From Owenia fusiformis (Eukaryota; Annelida; Polychaeta; Sabellida; Oweniidae), in assembly GCA_903813345.2 (NCBI GenBank), contig CAIIXF020000006.1, positions 22,391,936 to 22,455,935 of the forward strand: DNA of 64,000 nucleotides, read 5' to 3'. How positions within the stretch are numbered: the stretch's first letter is position 1; each line of letters opens with the position of its first letter. The notes under the pieces are model-generated. The model saw nothing but the letters and a program-made list of their open reading frames with translations, made no database searches and was not told the origin of the DNA. The translations under genes were made by a program, and so were the position numbers. Positions 34,172-48,200 of the stretch are shown here, in pieces.

Positions 34172-36482
34172 TCATATATAGTACATATGTTATAGACCCA
34201 TCTCTTCTCAAATTGACTTTTTGGAGATGCTCGTTATGAAACACCCTGTATGTCATATGTTGAGCTACTGAATGGGTTTGATTGGTGTTTCAAATTGATG
34301 GTTAAAGTATTTGATTGGATACTGTTCCCACTCAGCCAATTAATTTTAAAAAATGCTTGCGGTCAATTGTTCCACACACAAGTAGGCAAATCTTTATACG
34401 GAGATCCAACTGTATACGTTATCATCTACGTAAATATACCGTTTTGTAAGTTCATTGAACTTATACTGATCATGAAAACATTGAAATAATCAACTTGTTT
34501 ATGTACTGACTCACTTTAAAGAATCATGACTCCCTTTAAAGGATCGTGTTTATAATACACTACAACTACAAGGACACGGAAGCAAGCATTTAATTATAAT
34601 GTGCATAATCTACACGTGCAGATGACAGTGCATTCATAGTCTCTAGTTGATGGAGCTTTTCTATAACGGGAATAGTGATAGTTATGTTCAATTAAGTACA
34701 ATTTAAAATTGATTTTAGTAAATATAATAGTTCGACATGACCCTTTAAACTATACGTATACGTATAAGTTGTACTTTCACTTATGTGCGAAATCTCTCTA
34801 TTTTCTGTGTATTTTTGACTTAATTCAGTTTTTCATATCTGTCCGTTTACCAGTTGTTTTTATTATTAAAAGTGAACAGTTTGGCACATGTGAAAAGCCA
34901 ATATTATCCGATTTAAAATAAAAACAGTATTAACCAAAATATTATCGGCTGTTTTTGTAAATGTGTATACATAATATATTTATAAGCTTAACTAAACATA
35001 AATCAAGAATCAAATAATATTTTGTGAGTTTTTCTGTCAAAATAATCAGCTACAGATGCCATCCAGGCATTAGGTATCATATCGCGTGCATGTGGTAATT
35101 GACCTAAGTTGAACTGTTAGTACTAAAGAAATTGAGAAAATTTGAAATATTTCCTCCTGTTGAAGCTCCACTGTTTTAAATAAATTGTATTGGTAGATTT
35201 AATATCACTGAACATATTTTTGCTTGTTAAGCATCATAGAACATAACCGTTTATCATTTATTTGGGATTACGCAGGGGTCATTTTTGAAAGTTTTTTTTA
35301 TATCTAAAGATTAAGTGATGGATAATAAATAAGTAAAACATCATATATTCGGTGACATCGAGAGCATTTTATACGATTTCAACTGAAAATAAGACTAAAA
35401 TGGACTCCAAACTCACGGTGGGGGGTATAACTCATTAAACATTATTTTTAAAATTTATTGTTAAAGTCTAACGATTTAGATTAGTCTATATTAGTTGTAA
35501 TTACACCATTGATTTTTTCTAGATTTCTGCTTCTGGAGAAAATGGCCGAGACTTAAAAATGACTAAAATTGCGTATTTTTTTCCTATTAATTGCAATATT
35601 TCTGAGACTAATACAGATATCGGCCTATAACTTTAGGATATTATTCATCTTTGGACTAGTAATGTGTGCTGTAGAAAGCAGAACAATAGCAACTATATCC
35701 TTTATGTTATGAAATAATCTTATAGTACCCCCTGAAATCGCAGGAATTGAAGTCCAATTCGGCCGTGAAAATTGTTTTTACCACTTTAAAGGCCATCACC
35801 TTATATTTTCTTACACCTACTAGGTTACTCTAACATACTGCATTGCCAAAAGTTACTTCTTGTAAACTTCCGGCAAAACTGTGCCAGCATCTGATACAAC
35901 TGTAATATCTGTAATACTAGGCATTGCCTGCTACGCGTAAGGGTCACGTGACTAGCGCGATACAGGAAAAATGGGGAATTTCGAAACAACAATTTTTGGG
36001 CACTTTTATTGCAAATTTCAGGTATTTATAAGTGTTTGTGGTATAAAATATAATCCACAGACATAAATGAACATCCAAACTACATATTTTATTACGTTTT
36101 GGAGCCTTTTTTGCTTTTAAAATGACATCTTTAAAAATGACGCGCAGTCATTACAGACTTTTTGCGAGGAATTTTATTTATCGTACAAGAAAAATACCAC
36201 ATCCGTGCTTCGTACTTGCAATATAACTGAATTATAAGGTGTCGGATGCGTTCTAGGTGCAAATCACAATAATTATAACCTGACGATGAGGGAGCGGCAA
36301 CTTGTGTCAAGTGTAAACTGACTGTAATTGTTAAGTTTCAATATGACATGCATCTGACACCCCCGCTCTAATTTCCAAGTTAACGTGATGAAAAATACTT
36401 TGCCTGCATTAGGGTTAACTGTGAATTGAGGTACGAGCATTGAGACAACGTACATTAGAATTGACAATGTACATTATGTACA
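34172..36482. other. No gene seen
   Basis: AT-rich DNA. The stretch 34640-34800 is an inverted relative of 30640-30780 ('ctagttgatggagct', 'gaccctttaaactatacgta'). The remainder (34800-36480) holds nothing that I can name. Confidence 0.5.
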
Positions 36483-38022
36483 AAATACAACTACGCTTGC
36501 TACACATAAGAAGGAGTATACAGGTATGTCATGGTCCATGCTTGGTATAGCTACGTCTGCTACGGGTATTTTATTGAAAATAAGCCCAGTATAGTATGGT
36601 ATGTTGACTACGCCAACTACACCAAAACATGAGTCTATAGGTATGCATACACACTGTAGGGCCCACCCTAGGTGTACCTACGTCTGCTACGGGTATTTTA
36701 TTGAAAATAACCAGGTCATTATGTTGACTACGCAAACTACACTTGCTACACCAAAACAAGCATACACCCTGTAGGGTCCAGACTAGGTATAACTACGTCT
36801 GCTACGGGTATTTTTTGAACAAAACCACATCATAGTATGTTGACAACGCCAACTACGCTTGCTACACCAAAACATTGGTCTATAGGTATACATACACACT
36901 GTCATGCTCCACCCTAGGTATAGCTACGTCTGCTACGGGTATTTTATTGAAAATAACCACATGATAGTATGTTGACTACGCCAACTACGCTTGCTACACC
37001 AAAACATTGGTCTCTAGGTATACATACACACTGTCATGGTCCAACTTAGGTATAGCTACGTCTGCTACGGGTATTTTATTGCAAATAACCACATGATAGT
37101 ATGTTGACTACGCCAACTACGCTTGCTACACCAAATCAGTGGTCCATAGGTATACATACACACTGTCATGGTCCACCCTAGGTATAGCTACGTCTGCTAC
37201 GGGTATTTTATTGAAAATAACCACATGATAGTATGTTGACTACGCCAACTACGCTTGCTACACCAAAACATTGGTCTATAGGTATACATACACACTGTCA
37301 TGGTCCACCCTAGGTATAGCTACGTCTGCTATGGGTATTTTATTGAAAATAACCACATGATAGTATGTTGACTACGCCAACTACGCTTGCTACACCAAAA
37401 CATTGGTCTATAGGTATACATACACACTCTCATGGTCCACCCTAGGTATATAGCTACGTCTGCTACGGGTATTTTATTGAAAATAACCACATGATAGTAT
37501 GTTGACTACGCCAACTACGCTTGCTACACCAAAACATTGGTCTATAGGTATACATACACACTCTCATGGTCCACCCTGGGTATAGCTACGTCTGCTACGG
37601 GTATTTTATTGAAAATAACCACATGATAGTATGTTGACTACGCCAACTACGCTTGCTACACCAAAACATTGGTCTCTAGGTATACATAGGCTACACACTG
37701 TCATGGTCCACCCTAGGTATAGCTACGTCTGCTACGGGTATTTTATTGCAAATATCCACATGATAGTATGTTGACTACGCCAACTACGCTTGCTACACCA
37801 AAACAGGGGTCTATAGGTATGCATGCACACTGTAGGGCCCACCCTAGGTATGTCTACGTCTGCTAGTATGTTTACTACGCCAACTACGCTTGCTACATCA
37901 AAACATAAGTCTATAGGTATACATACACACTGTAGGGTCCACCCTAGGTACATCTGTACGTCTGCTACGGGTATTTTTATTGAAAATAACCACATCATAG
38001 TATGTTTACTACGCCTACTACG
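36483..38022. repeat. ~132-bp satellite array, left block
   Basis: About twelve head-to-tail monomers, marked by 'gtatagctacgtctgctacg' starting near 36545, 36672, 36787, 36918, 37050, 37182, 37314, 37446, 37580, 37717, 37848 and 37948. Each monomer also carries the related word CTACGCTTGCTACACC, so the unit is built from smaller repeats. Central monomers are the most alike, edge monomers the most diverged, as expected for unequal exchange. Confidence 0.9.
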
Positions 38023-39865
38023 GGTTATAATGAAAACACGCGCTACGCGCTAACGCGCCACGCGCCAATGCGCTAATAGAAAATGATCCTTCCCCCACGA
38101 TGTGTGCGCATGTTTTAAGCGCATGTTTATGATTGGTCTATACCCTTGGCCCAGGGACATGTATAATTAGGGTTATGACTCCCTGGGAACTTGTCAAAAC
38201 ATTGACACTTCAAAGACTGTATAAATCACCGCTAACCTGTCAATCAGACTTTGATGTGAACTTTGCGGCCGCAGGAAATAAACAAAGCCTCTCGAAAATT
38301 ACACTTTTCAAGTTACGATTTTTTTAAAAATATAAGACCAATTAAGATGTTCTTCACACCGTTAAAAAACAGAATTCAACTTCAATTTAGGAAATAATTC
38401 CAAAACTAAATGAACGTGTACTTTTCTCTGTATTTGACCTGAAAGAACATGAGTAACTTAGAATTAATAAATATTTACGGCCAATTACCGGACAATGATA
38501 AAACACGCTGGTCGGGTTTACATTACTTTTTAAATCGTCTCTTATTTAAAACTTTAATTCCAAATGAAATACAACCCTGTTTTCAACAATATTCCTGGTA
38601 AAATAGGTAATACAATTCACTGGGACTGACGTAATTCAAAACTTTTTAAATCTAAAATCAAATTGAGAAAAACGAAAGCAAACATGAAAGGGGGGTTCAT
38701 AGGGGTCTTGGAAATCCATAGTACACAGCCCCGAAGCCAGGGGGGTTCGGAGGGTGACTTTGGAATTTTTGAAAAAGTGACCCCCCCCCCCCCCCTGGGA
38801 AATCCTGGTTACTGTCCTGGCATATGGCATATAGAGACTACTATGTATATAGAGATCTGGATTACCCCCATAAATGTGGGACTGATTTTTCAAATCACCC
38901 CCACAACCAGGCCCGTAGCCAGAGGGGGAGCTGGGGGAGCGGAGCTCCCCCTCTGGCCAGAGATTCTTTCAAAATCATGCAGTTTTTCACCATTCTGAGA
39001 ATTTTCATGATTATTAGCCAAAATTGTGAAAAAGCTTCCCCTGCCTGGAAAAAAGCTGGCTACGGGCAAGCCCCCGCAACTACTTGTGTATTGAAATCCC
39101 AAATTTATGGGGATAAGCTGGATCTGCAGTATTCGTTCAAACTGCCTTAAATTTCATAATAGGCTTCTTTAATTCTTTTAAAACATATGTTTATTTAACT
39201 TATACGATGCCATATACGATAAATGTTGCCCCCTCTTATGCGGCCATACACAATAGATTTTCACCCTCCTCTTAAACGATAACCCTATACACCCCCCCCC
39301 CCCCCCATGAAAGCGAAAGAGAGTAACCGGGCACGAAAAGAAAAATGGAAAAATATAAATGCGATGCCTGAATTATCCCACCGTTTGGTAAGTCATGTGA
39401 GATATAACTTCAAATACAAAGAGTAAAGATATATAAAACATCCATGACTTGATATTAAGAGGTAACACGAGGTAACATGCGACAAATAAACATTATATTA
39501 AGTCATTAGTCAAGTAGTCGGGCCCCCGGCTCAGATTTCGAAACGGGATTTTTCTCGCCGATGGATGGACCCAAATAATGCAATGAAATAGGGAGCATAT
39601 TCGCATATCTGCGACCATTCATCTTGTAAGGTGCTACTTTCTATCTTCCTTTTAAATCAGATAAAACACACTGACAATCGATAATCTGCACAGTTAACGA
39701 TCAAACATTGGGCTTCTTCATACTTCTGCTTTCTGATGAGCCACCTAATCTCTTCACTCACTCGATGTTTATACATCATGTTCCCGGGCCTGTGGGAACG
39801 ATCATTCTGAACAGTGCGTTAGTGCGCTAGCGCGTTAGCGCGTAGCGCGTGTTTTCATTATAACC
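38023..39865. mobile_element. 1.84-kb TIR element inserted in the satellite, 9-bp target duplication
   Basis: Ends GGTTATAATGAAAACACGCG and the exact complement, with ~36 bp perfect and ~65 bp imperfect TIRs rich in CGCGC words. CCTACTACG flanks both sides (38014-38022, 39866-39874); removing the element and one flank restores a normal satellite monomer. A 9-bp duplication suggests a Mutator-like (MULE) or related superfamily. The inside has no transposase, but contains two smaller hairpin elements with poly-C tracts (about 38727-38820 and 38908-39067), so it is a non-autonomous carrier. Confidence 0.85.
38908..39067. mobile_element. CCCGTAGCCAG-type hairpin MITE (nested)
   Basis: 'caggcccgtagccag' at the left and 'gctggctacgggca' at the right, with an inner GGAGCTGGG/CTCCCCCTC palindrome. 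Same family as 45053-45269. Confidence 0.6.
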
Positions 39866-40006
39866 CCTACTACGCTTGCTACATCAAAACATGAGTCTAT
39901 AGGTATACATACACACCATAGGATCCACCGTATGTATAGCTACGTCTGCTACGGGTATTTTATTGAACTAACTACATGATAGTATGTTGACTACGCCAAC
40001 TACGGA
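39866..40006. repeat. ~132-bp satellite array, right block
   Basis: One monomer, continuous with the left block once the inserted element is removed. Confidence 0.85.
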
Positions 40007-41100
40007 TAATGCACTCGTGAATAACATTTCAAATTTCCCGTGTGGGTGATACGAATGATACACTTGTATTTGCATTTTTAAAATTCCCGTGTAGGTGAGC
40101 ATGGCACAAGAACCAAACATTTCTCGTTAAATCTCGCCCAAACTCACGCAATGGAGATTTAGAAAATTTAGAAAATTGTAGTTTCAGAATAAATTAGTAT
40201 ATCTTCTAAAAGGTATATAAGTATATACTATTAGTCAAAATAAATTACTGAGGTAGCACTGTATAATATCTAGCGTAATATACGAAATCGATGACACCAA
40301 AAAGTGAGTAGAAATCCATAAATCTTATCATATCAGGACGACCGACCATTTCAGGCATTTGTTCGACTGTAAAAGCCGGGGTAAAAGCTTACAGTAAAAT
40401 TTTAAATGTTGGAACTACTTTGGATCTAAAAAATAAGCAATCAAAGGATCATATTGAAATAGAATATGTAAAAATATAAAAACATTTACAGTACATGTGC
40501 ACAGGTAAGTAAACACCTTGGTTTAAATGTTATTACATCTTGCCAAATTTTGAACACCTCAAATTTTTCGCGCTCGCTACGCTCGCGTTTAAAACATCCG
40601 TCAACGGGGGGGGGGGGGGGGGGGGTAGGTACGAAAACTTTCGAACGGAATGCGTGACATATACGTAATTCGCGTGAAAAGTCCGAACGAAATGCGTACA
40701 TTTTTTTCCGGCGTTCGTATATTTGCTGTGTAAACGATCTTTTTTAGAAATTTTTCTACAGAAATATTTTTGCTTGACAATTACCAGGTAAAATGCGTAA
40801 TGTCACGCAAAAATAACTGGCGTGACTTCAAATTCTTCAGCAAATGCGTGACAAATACGCAAATTGCGGGACAGTTGACAGGCCTGGTAAGTCACCTATT
40901 GTAAAATGTGGTGTTGTATAAATGTTACAAATAAGTTTGTTTAATGATAAAATGATTACCTTATGAAGAACTCACAATATTATTTTTTCGTATATTGTCC
41001 TCTTACTGAAGATATTCATAAAATGTACAGACGCTTCTTGTAGCGAAGCCATTGATTAGGTCAAGCCATTTTGGCAATGCCAATTCTCACGATAAACGAG
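40007..41100. other. No gene seen; contains a G18 tract
   Basis: AT-rich DNA with a run of G at about 40608-40625. Open frames are short. Confidence 0.5.
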
Positions 41101-41104
41101 ATTT

Positions 41105-41170
41105 AGCCAGTGACGTCAGTCTATTTGTAAACAAATAACACGTGGAGCGGGAGCAACATTACGGAAGCGT
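41105..41170 (+). promoter_or_regulatory. Candidate TMEM41B promoter motif cluster
   Basis: Within 60 bases: TGACGTCA (41111-41118), the forkhead-like word TGTAAACA (41126-41133), the E-box CACGTG (41139-41144) and the ETS-like ACGGAAG (41161-41167). A possible non-coding first exon would end at the donor GAG|GTAATC (41288). The distance to the coding ATG is 2.4 kb. Assignment to TMEM41B is inference from position and strand. Confidence 0.35.
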
Positions 41171-41596
41171 ATTGCTAAATTCCATTTGTGCGGGAATTTA
41201 TTAGATCTAGTCATTTATTATCATTATCCCGATTAATTTTCTTCATTTATAGTAAATAGAGCGGAAATATTCATGAAGAAGGCCGAGGTAATCAAGTGGT
41301 CATGTGTTGTCAAAGTTCAAAATTTGCATATCTCGTTTGGATCTCGTGAACTCAAACGTCCTTGACATTGATTTCGTGATCTACTTATGAACACATCCTG
41401 AAGTTTCGGTGAGTCTGAACATTTCATTATTTTATATCAACTTGTACCCGCCTTATACAAATATTTTTGCTTCTAGTTTAAGATGAACATCTCTTCAACA
41501 TATTCACCAATTTTCAAGGTGAACATTCTTATAATAAACGAGAAATTAATGTGCAAAAAATATCACCGCGATTTCCATAGGAAATATATCAATCAT

Positions 41597-41625
41597 AACA
41601 GACCGAATATTATATTCGGTCTGTT
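41597..41625. repeat. Perfect 13-bp-arm hairpin
   Basis: AACAGACCGAATA, loop TTA, then the exact complement. It lies next to the partial Tc1-like MITE. Confidence 0.7.
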
Positions 41626-41643
41626 GGATACATACTACTGATG

Positions 41644-41731
41644 TATGGCCTCTTGAAAATTCTCTTATTTTTAACATGGGAAATTCTCACTTCAGCAAAT
41701 CCACCTGTCATTTATTTATGTCCCGAACTGT
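41644..41731 (-). mobile_element. Partial Tc1/mariner-like MITE
   Basis: Inverted copy of the left ~88 bases of 31517-31753, ending GTCCCGAACTG followed by TA. The other end is lost. Confidence 0.65.
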
Positions 41732-43559
41732 ACATTGAATTTCAATTAGAGTAAGTATAGATGTCATGCTAGGATGAAAACTATTCAATTGATCAAAATA
41801 AACTTCAATTTATGAATATAAATACACATTTGTTTGTAGTTTTGCTATATCCACTGTAGTATGTACAGTGATCGCCTACTACTACAAGTCAGTGCGTGAT
41901 CAAAGACTCGACAAGATGCGCAAAATTCAAATATTTTGTAACGGTTATTTTTAAAAGATTTATTTGTGTTTATATTACAGGCTACTGGTGATTCAATTAG
42001 GTTTTGTTTACTCGAGTCTCTAGCCAATTCGTGGCTAGAAGTAATTTCATCTGGAACACCTTGAACTATTGTTAAATTTCTAGGCGGGGTTCAATATATT
42101 TAAATAATATTCTAAAAACCGTCATGTTAATATTTCATGAATTGAAATGGAACGGGCTAGGTTCCTTGATGAGATATTGCATGATTTCGTCAGGATTTTA
42201 TCTAAAGTTAAAACAAACGGCTCCAAGAAAAATGGCGATATTCGAAAACTGGACGAAATGTCACTAACGTCTGACATTAGTAACTGGCTGTAAATTCTAA
42301 GTTAGCAATCCAGAAGATGTGAACTAATACATTGATCACTTCATGTGTGTTTTGGAATTTATGGTGAGGTTATAAGACCAAAACTCGCAATTCAAATGTT
42401 GATGTGGAAAAATGGCGAACATTTGATTTCAAACATTTATCTTTGGACGAAGGCCACGATATAGTAGCCCTGGAAGAAGGTAAGGTTTTGTAAGCACAAA
42501 ACCACCCATATGCTTTGAGAAATATCAGTTTGGCCATTTTTCGTATATGTTATTGATTTTATGATGTAAAGATATAAATGCGATATAATATGTGTTATTT
42601 TATTAAAAAGCTTAAAATAATTAAAACAATAGAACATTTTTACTTTAATTTTTTATACTTTGGTAGGGTCTTGTGCTTCCATTTGACCATGATGATATTC
42701 ATGTTTCCTCTTAAATAACACTGGAATAAATATTTTAACACAGAAACGAATGGATCAGCTTATAAAGTGAGTTTCAGCAAACCATACACCCATAACTGTA
42801 TGCTTTCCAAGAGAAGAAAAATGGGGTTTCTCGCAAAATGTGCTTCCAAAATAAACATGTACATCACTGTTCACTGACTCAGTCGATTAAATGGTCACTG
42901 TGTGTTTGTACATTTTGTTTTTCTGCCTGGGTTTGAATACATTACCCTGAAATGATATACACTGTACAGTAGAATTTGCTTAGTGAAACACCTTGAAGCG
43001 GAACACCTTGTAAGTAGAACAGTTTTTTTAAAGTCCCATTTCAGTCCATTTATTTAACCCTCGTATTCCAAGGTATGAGAACTTTACACCCTGGCATCCA
43101 AGATGATTGTAATGCAAGAATTGAATAAATCATAAATGATACAATTCATTTATGTCTTCTTGTCATCTAGGGCTAAGAATAATGTAGAAACATTGATGTA
43201 AAACAGTGGAATTCAATGTTTCAAAACATGGAGGGTCCTCAAAAATGTTGAGAAGTAACTGCACTTCAGGTTTACTATCAATAGAGATCAATGGATGGTG
43301 TTCACTGTGCTGTTGCAATATAGTCATTTGATTGCTTATTTTTTAAATTCAAAGTAGTTCCAAACATTTAAAATGTTACTATAGGCCTACAATAATCTGT
43401 AGTTATAGATTAGCCGAGTATAGACGAGAATCGATTCATGATTAATCAAACAACAGTCAATCATTGATTGATCATTAAAACTTTATAAAATGATTATGAT
43501 GATAGAAAATTGTTGATATATATATAATATTGTAGCACACCAACATCTACGGCAGGAAC

Positions 43560-45219
43560 ATGGAGTATGATCCCCCATTGACACGTCGTCATTTGGACCC
43601 TAATCGATTTGATAATATAACACTATCATCATCATCAACGATGTCTGAACAAAATATGCGGCCATCAACAGGCAGGGAAAATGGATTTGGTGGTGAAAGA
43701 CAAAATAGTCAGTGTGAGTATTTCTTGAATATTTCATCAGTAGAATCTAGTAAGAGAAATGTGCAAGCTGCCAATGGTAAATACAGCATGGACAATTTAC
43801 GTGTATCTTTCTAACATTTTTGTGATAAACATATTGTATTTACATGAACCTTCTTCCAAGATCATAGTGTATACTCACCAGGATACTCACCTTATATCAG
43901 AATTATAAAGCCACTAACTTATTATTTATTTCTCGTTGCACTTACTTTCTGGACACCATATGTCTAAAAACATGGTCAAAATACCCTCTGACGGCAAAAG
44001 GCTAACACATTGAATAAACAGAATTTTATCAATACCTGATTGTATGATTACTGTCTCAAGAATGAGAGTTCATATCTCCGTCTTCATAATTTTTTTTTTT
44101 TTGGTGAGCATTGTTTGATGACATCCAGAAAAAGGAGACCATTTTGCTGCTATAGCAAATTGAAGATCAACAATTTTAGATGTTTTTAAATATGACAGAC
44201 CATTGTTCCAGATGAAATAGGGTGCTTTGTCACTTCTCATCTGACATTGATCACTTTAATTTCAAGATAATCGCTTCATAGATTGAATTCAAAGTGAATT
44301 ATATTTAGTTTACAATAACACACAGTGTTCCCAAATGTAGTGATATCTAGCCAAATTTTGTTGTCTACAGACTTGAGTAGTACCGTATAGGCTATTCATC
44401 CAGAGACAATTTTTCACGGACTCCTTGGTCAATTATTTAGGTTATTTATTAACTTAAGTTATTCCCAATATGCAAGGGCTTAAATTAGCAATACCGAGGA
44501 GTAAGTCAATGTAAAAAGGTGTGTGAGTTATCTACTGCCTGAATATCAAACAGACAATATGGAATTCCAGGATATAGGAGATATGATGCTTTTATCAACT
44601 GAAATCATTTGTCATTAGAATTGATCTGAGAATATTTGTTTTCATTCATTGAACTTAAACAGAAAAGTGACAGGTGAAAAAGAATTACTTTTTGGTAAAA
44701 AAATAAAAGGTTGTTTTGTCAGGGGTACTCATCACTTGGGGATAAGTCAGGGGATTTTTATTTGTAAATCATGTCTCAACATCAAGATCACAAAAAATCA
44801 TATGAATCTAATGTATGTTTTCTATTTATAGGCAATGATAGAACAACCTTCACAAAGCTACGTAGTAAAAATAGTCATGGAATACAATCTTTCATCTACC
44901 TGGGTCTCATCTTTATATGTGCTGTCCTTATCCTCTATGTTCTTTATGTGCAGTTCCCTAAACTAGACAAGTAAGTACTCAGTTGTATAATTAGGTCCTC
45001 AGTCTAACTACATATTTCAAAATGATTGGTCAAAGGCAAACTATTGACCATGCAGGCCCATAGCCAGAATTTTCCAAGGGGGGGTTAGTTTTTCGAAAAA
45101 TTTCTAGGGGGGGTTCACTTTGGCAAATATTGCCAAAAATCACTCAAAAATTAGTCAGAATGGTGAAAAACTGCATGATTTTGAAAGAAATTTTGGCCAG
45201 GTTCGCCCAAACCCCCCCG

Positions 45220-45254
<35 letters not shown>

Positions 45255-48200
45255 CTGGCTACGGGCCTGACACAAAAAGCATTGTCAATTTGATAATTCA
45301 CTTTTTCAAAATATGTAGGTAACTGAAAAGAGAAATAAGATGTTGAATTTCATTCACCTAATGAAAAGTAGTCATTGACTAATTGTACTCATATGTGGCA
45401 GATAAATGGTACTTATACAGTGACGCATATGTCTGATAAACAAATCTAGGAAAATATCACAAAATCACCCAGACCTATATAATAACATAGCAATGGTTGT
45501 TATGATAGAAATGACACAATACATGTAAACCTAGTATGATAACATATACCTTTCACATGATTTTGCCATTGAAAGGATTAACAATTATCAATATCAATGT
45601 AATTTTTTTCAATGTTATTGGCTATTCTATGCTTTTTGCTAGGCTTACTCATTGTTGTTGATAGAGAATATCAACCCAAATGAAATCACATTACTGTAAT
45701 GATTGCATTGTTGTTGGTATTTTTACAGAGATGAAGTCCAGTATGTCAAGTTGCCTAGAAATATAGAAGATGCCAAGAACTTAGGACGTGTTCTCTCTAG
45801 GTACAATGATAAGCACTTCAAGAAGGTGATCGGAGGCTACTTCATCATATACATATTGTATCCTTTCACAACAGCTAAACATGTTTCTTTCAATTATTTT
45901 ACTATTTTAGATAAGATTTTTAAAAGCCTAAGAACCTATCACCTTTATATACATGTACACAAACTAGTGGTTTGTTTCCTTTACACTAATCAGCTTGCAG
46001 ACATTTGCAATTCCAGGGTCCATTTTTCTCAGTATAATAGCAGGATATCTCTTCAGTTTTCCACTAGCCTTATTTGCAGTATGCCTGGTAAGAATATTAT
46101 ACAAATATTTAATTCTGTTGAGGTGAATACCTGTGCATCTTCTTGTGAAAGTGTCACAGGTATTCACTAGAAATGGAATCACTGTTATATTTATCACTCA
46201 CATTATTGGAATAACAAACTATTAATGTCTAATTGATCATAACAATGTACTCCGCTGATATATAAAATTAAAATTACACTGGACTAAATCCGATGGGTGA
46301 ATATCATTTGATATTCAACGGAAGTCATGTGAAAACTATTCCGTGTTATAGAATAATCAAGTAATAAAAGCTAGCATTAAAAAGTGAGCCAATAGAAGGG
46401 CCAAGCATTTTTTTTAAAACCTCATTGTATCTTTGTTGGCGAATATTATGGTGGATATAGCCCATTAAATGACCAAAGCCAAAGAAACTTGTCTTTAATA
46501 CATGAGTGGAGGAGAAGATGACATCTTCATGATTGGTTTATTATCCCACCGAACATAGTTCGCTGTATTTGTAGTTCTTCACTTTACCCTCACTTAACTT
46601 ATTCCACACATTTTAATGGAAAGTTTATTCGAATAATATATTTCTATCTTTATATTCCAGTGTTCTTCATTGGGCGCATCTTTCTGCTACTCATTGTCTT
46701 ATCTAGTCGGCAACATAGTTGTGAAGAAATTTGTGCAAAGTCAAAAAGTTGATGAATGGAAAAAACATGTAAGTATAAGTACAATTTAGTCATTACCCAT
46801 CAAGAATGACGGGTTGATTCAAAATACCATTTATATACAATTATTTCAAAATATCACCAGATTTCACAAATCGTGCTTAAGATATAGCAGCATTTAATGG
46901 ATGCTATCATATCTTTATTATTTCCATTAATGTTTCATTTGCATTAGGATATGCTCCAAGGGTAATGTGTATGAAAGAATTTAGAATGATGAATACATCC
47001 TTGTTTCCTGCATTAAAATTCTAGAAAAGTGATCTGGAAAATCGAAAACAAGCAGATTGTCTGCAAAATAAAACCATAAATAAATTAAAAGCACTGATAA
47101 AGGAGACACAAAAATGCATTTCTCAATTTGGAATAACTTTGTTAACAATAAGAAAATCTGCTTATTTTCTATACAAGGCTGTCTTCACTTATCCTTCCTT
47201 ATTATACGATTATGTTTTGACTTGACAAACCAACTACATGTACGTTTAGATGGCTTTTATTCAGAATGTGTTTATATTTAGTCCATGTGTGCTGTTGAAG
47301 GTCCTTCTTGAGCCTCTATGCAAGAGATGACTGTGAATGATCAGTTTTATTGTGAGTTTTCCTAATGAGAAAGTAAAAGGGCAACATTTGAAATAGTCAG
47401 TTTCTTTTTAGATGCTTGATGTTTGTTTGGAAACTTAATTCGCAAAATTGGATACCAAACTTGTATATAGCAAGGTTATTAGCCATTTTAAACTGAACTA
47501 AAATGAAAATGATAATGCTTTTAAGGTTGGATGTGAATTTTATATGTAAGTCTCTTTTTCAGGTTGAAAGGAACAGAGAGCACCTGCTGAATTACATCAT
47601 CTTCCTACGCATAACACCATTCCTTCCTAACTGGTTTATCAACATTACATCGCCCGTCATAGATGTTCCCCTCTTTCCTTTTGCCCTCGGAACATTTATA
47701 GGTAAGATATAGAGTTTACAATTTCAGTTTGGGATATAGTTAAGCCCTCCAAGTCTTTTGACTGCAAATTTTGAATCATTTTTTCTGATTCGTGCCTTGG
47801 AAAATCCAAAATGGGACTCAATTGGACTTCATGGCACTAAGTCTAATTGGAGTCCCAACAAGTCCAATTGAGCCACTCTAAGTCCCACCATGCTCCGTTG
47901 AGTCAAATGTATATTCAGAAGGGACTTTGGAAAACCAGATGAAGTCCTATCAAGTTACAAGGAAAGATATTTATATGGAGACCCCACTGGCCACCATGCA
48001 CCATTGGTGTATGTTGTTGGGCTTCACAAGATAGTTTCCTTTTTTATGTCACCACCAAAAAGTTTTGACATATTGTTATAGTCTACATTTTTTTATGGCG
48101 GTTGGTGGTTGACGGTTGTTGATCTGTGTCTCTAACAAATTCTTACAACTTCCAATAACTTAACAAATACTGTTTGGACCAGCTCCAATTTTTTCAAAAT

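Noticed and set aside
37732-38053. Open frames across satellite monomers on both strands
   Set aside because: A 132-bp unit is a multiple of three, so frames stay open over several units by repetition; other monomers contain stops and there is no start or splice context.
39734-39771. Possible hammerhead ribozyme core ('ctgatgag' with later 'tcgatg')
   Set aside because: The essential CGAAA part and the flanking stems are absent.
41845-42027. 60-residue minus-strand ORF upstream of TMEM41B
   Set aside because: No homology, no splice partners, and within AT-rich DNA.
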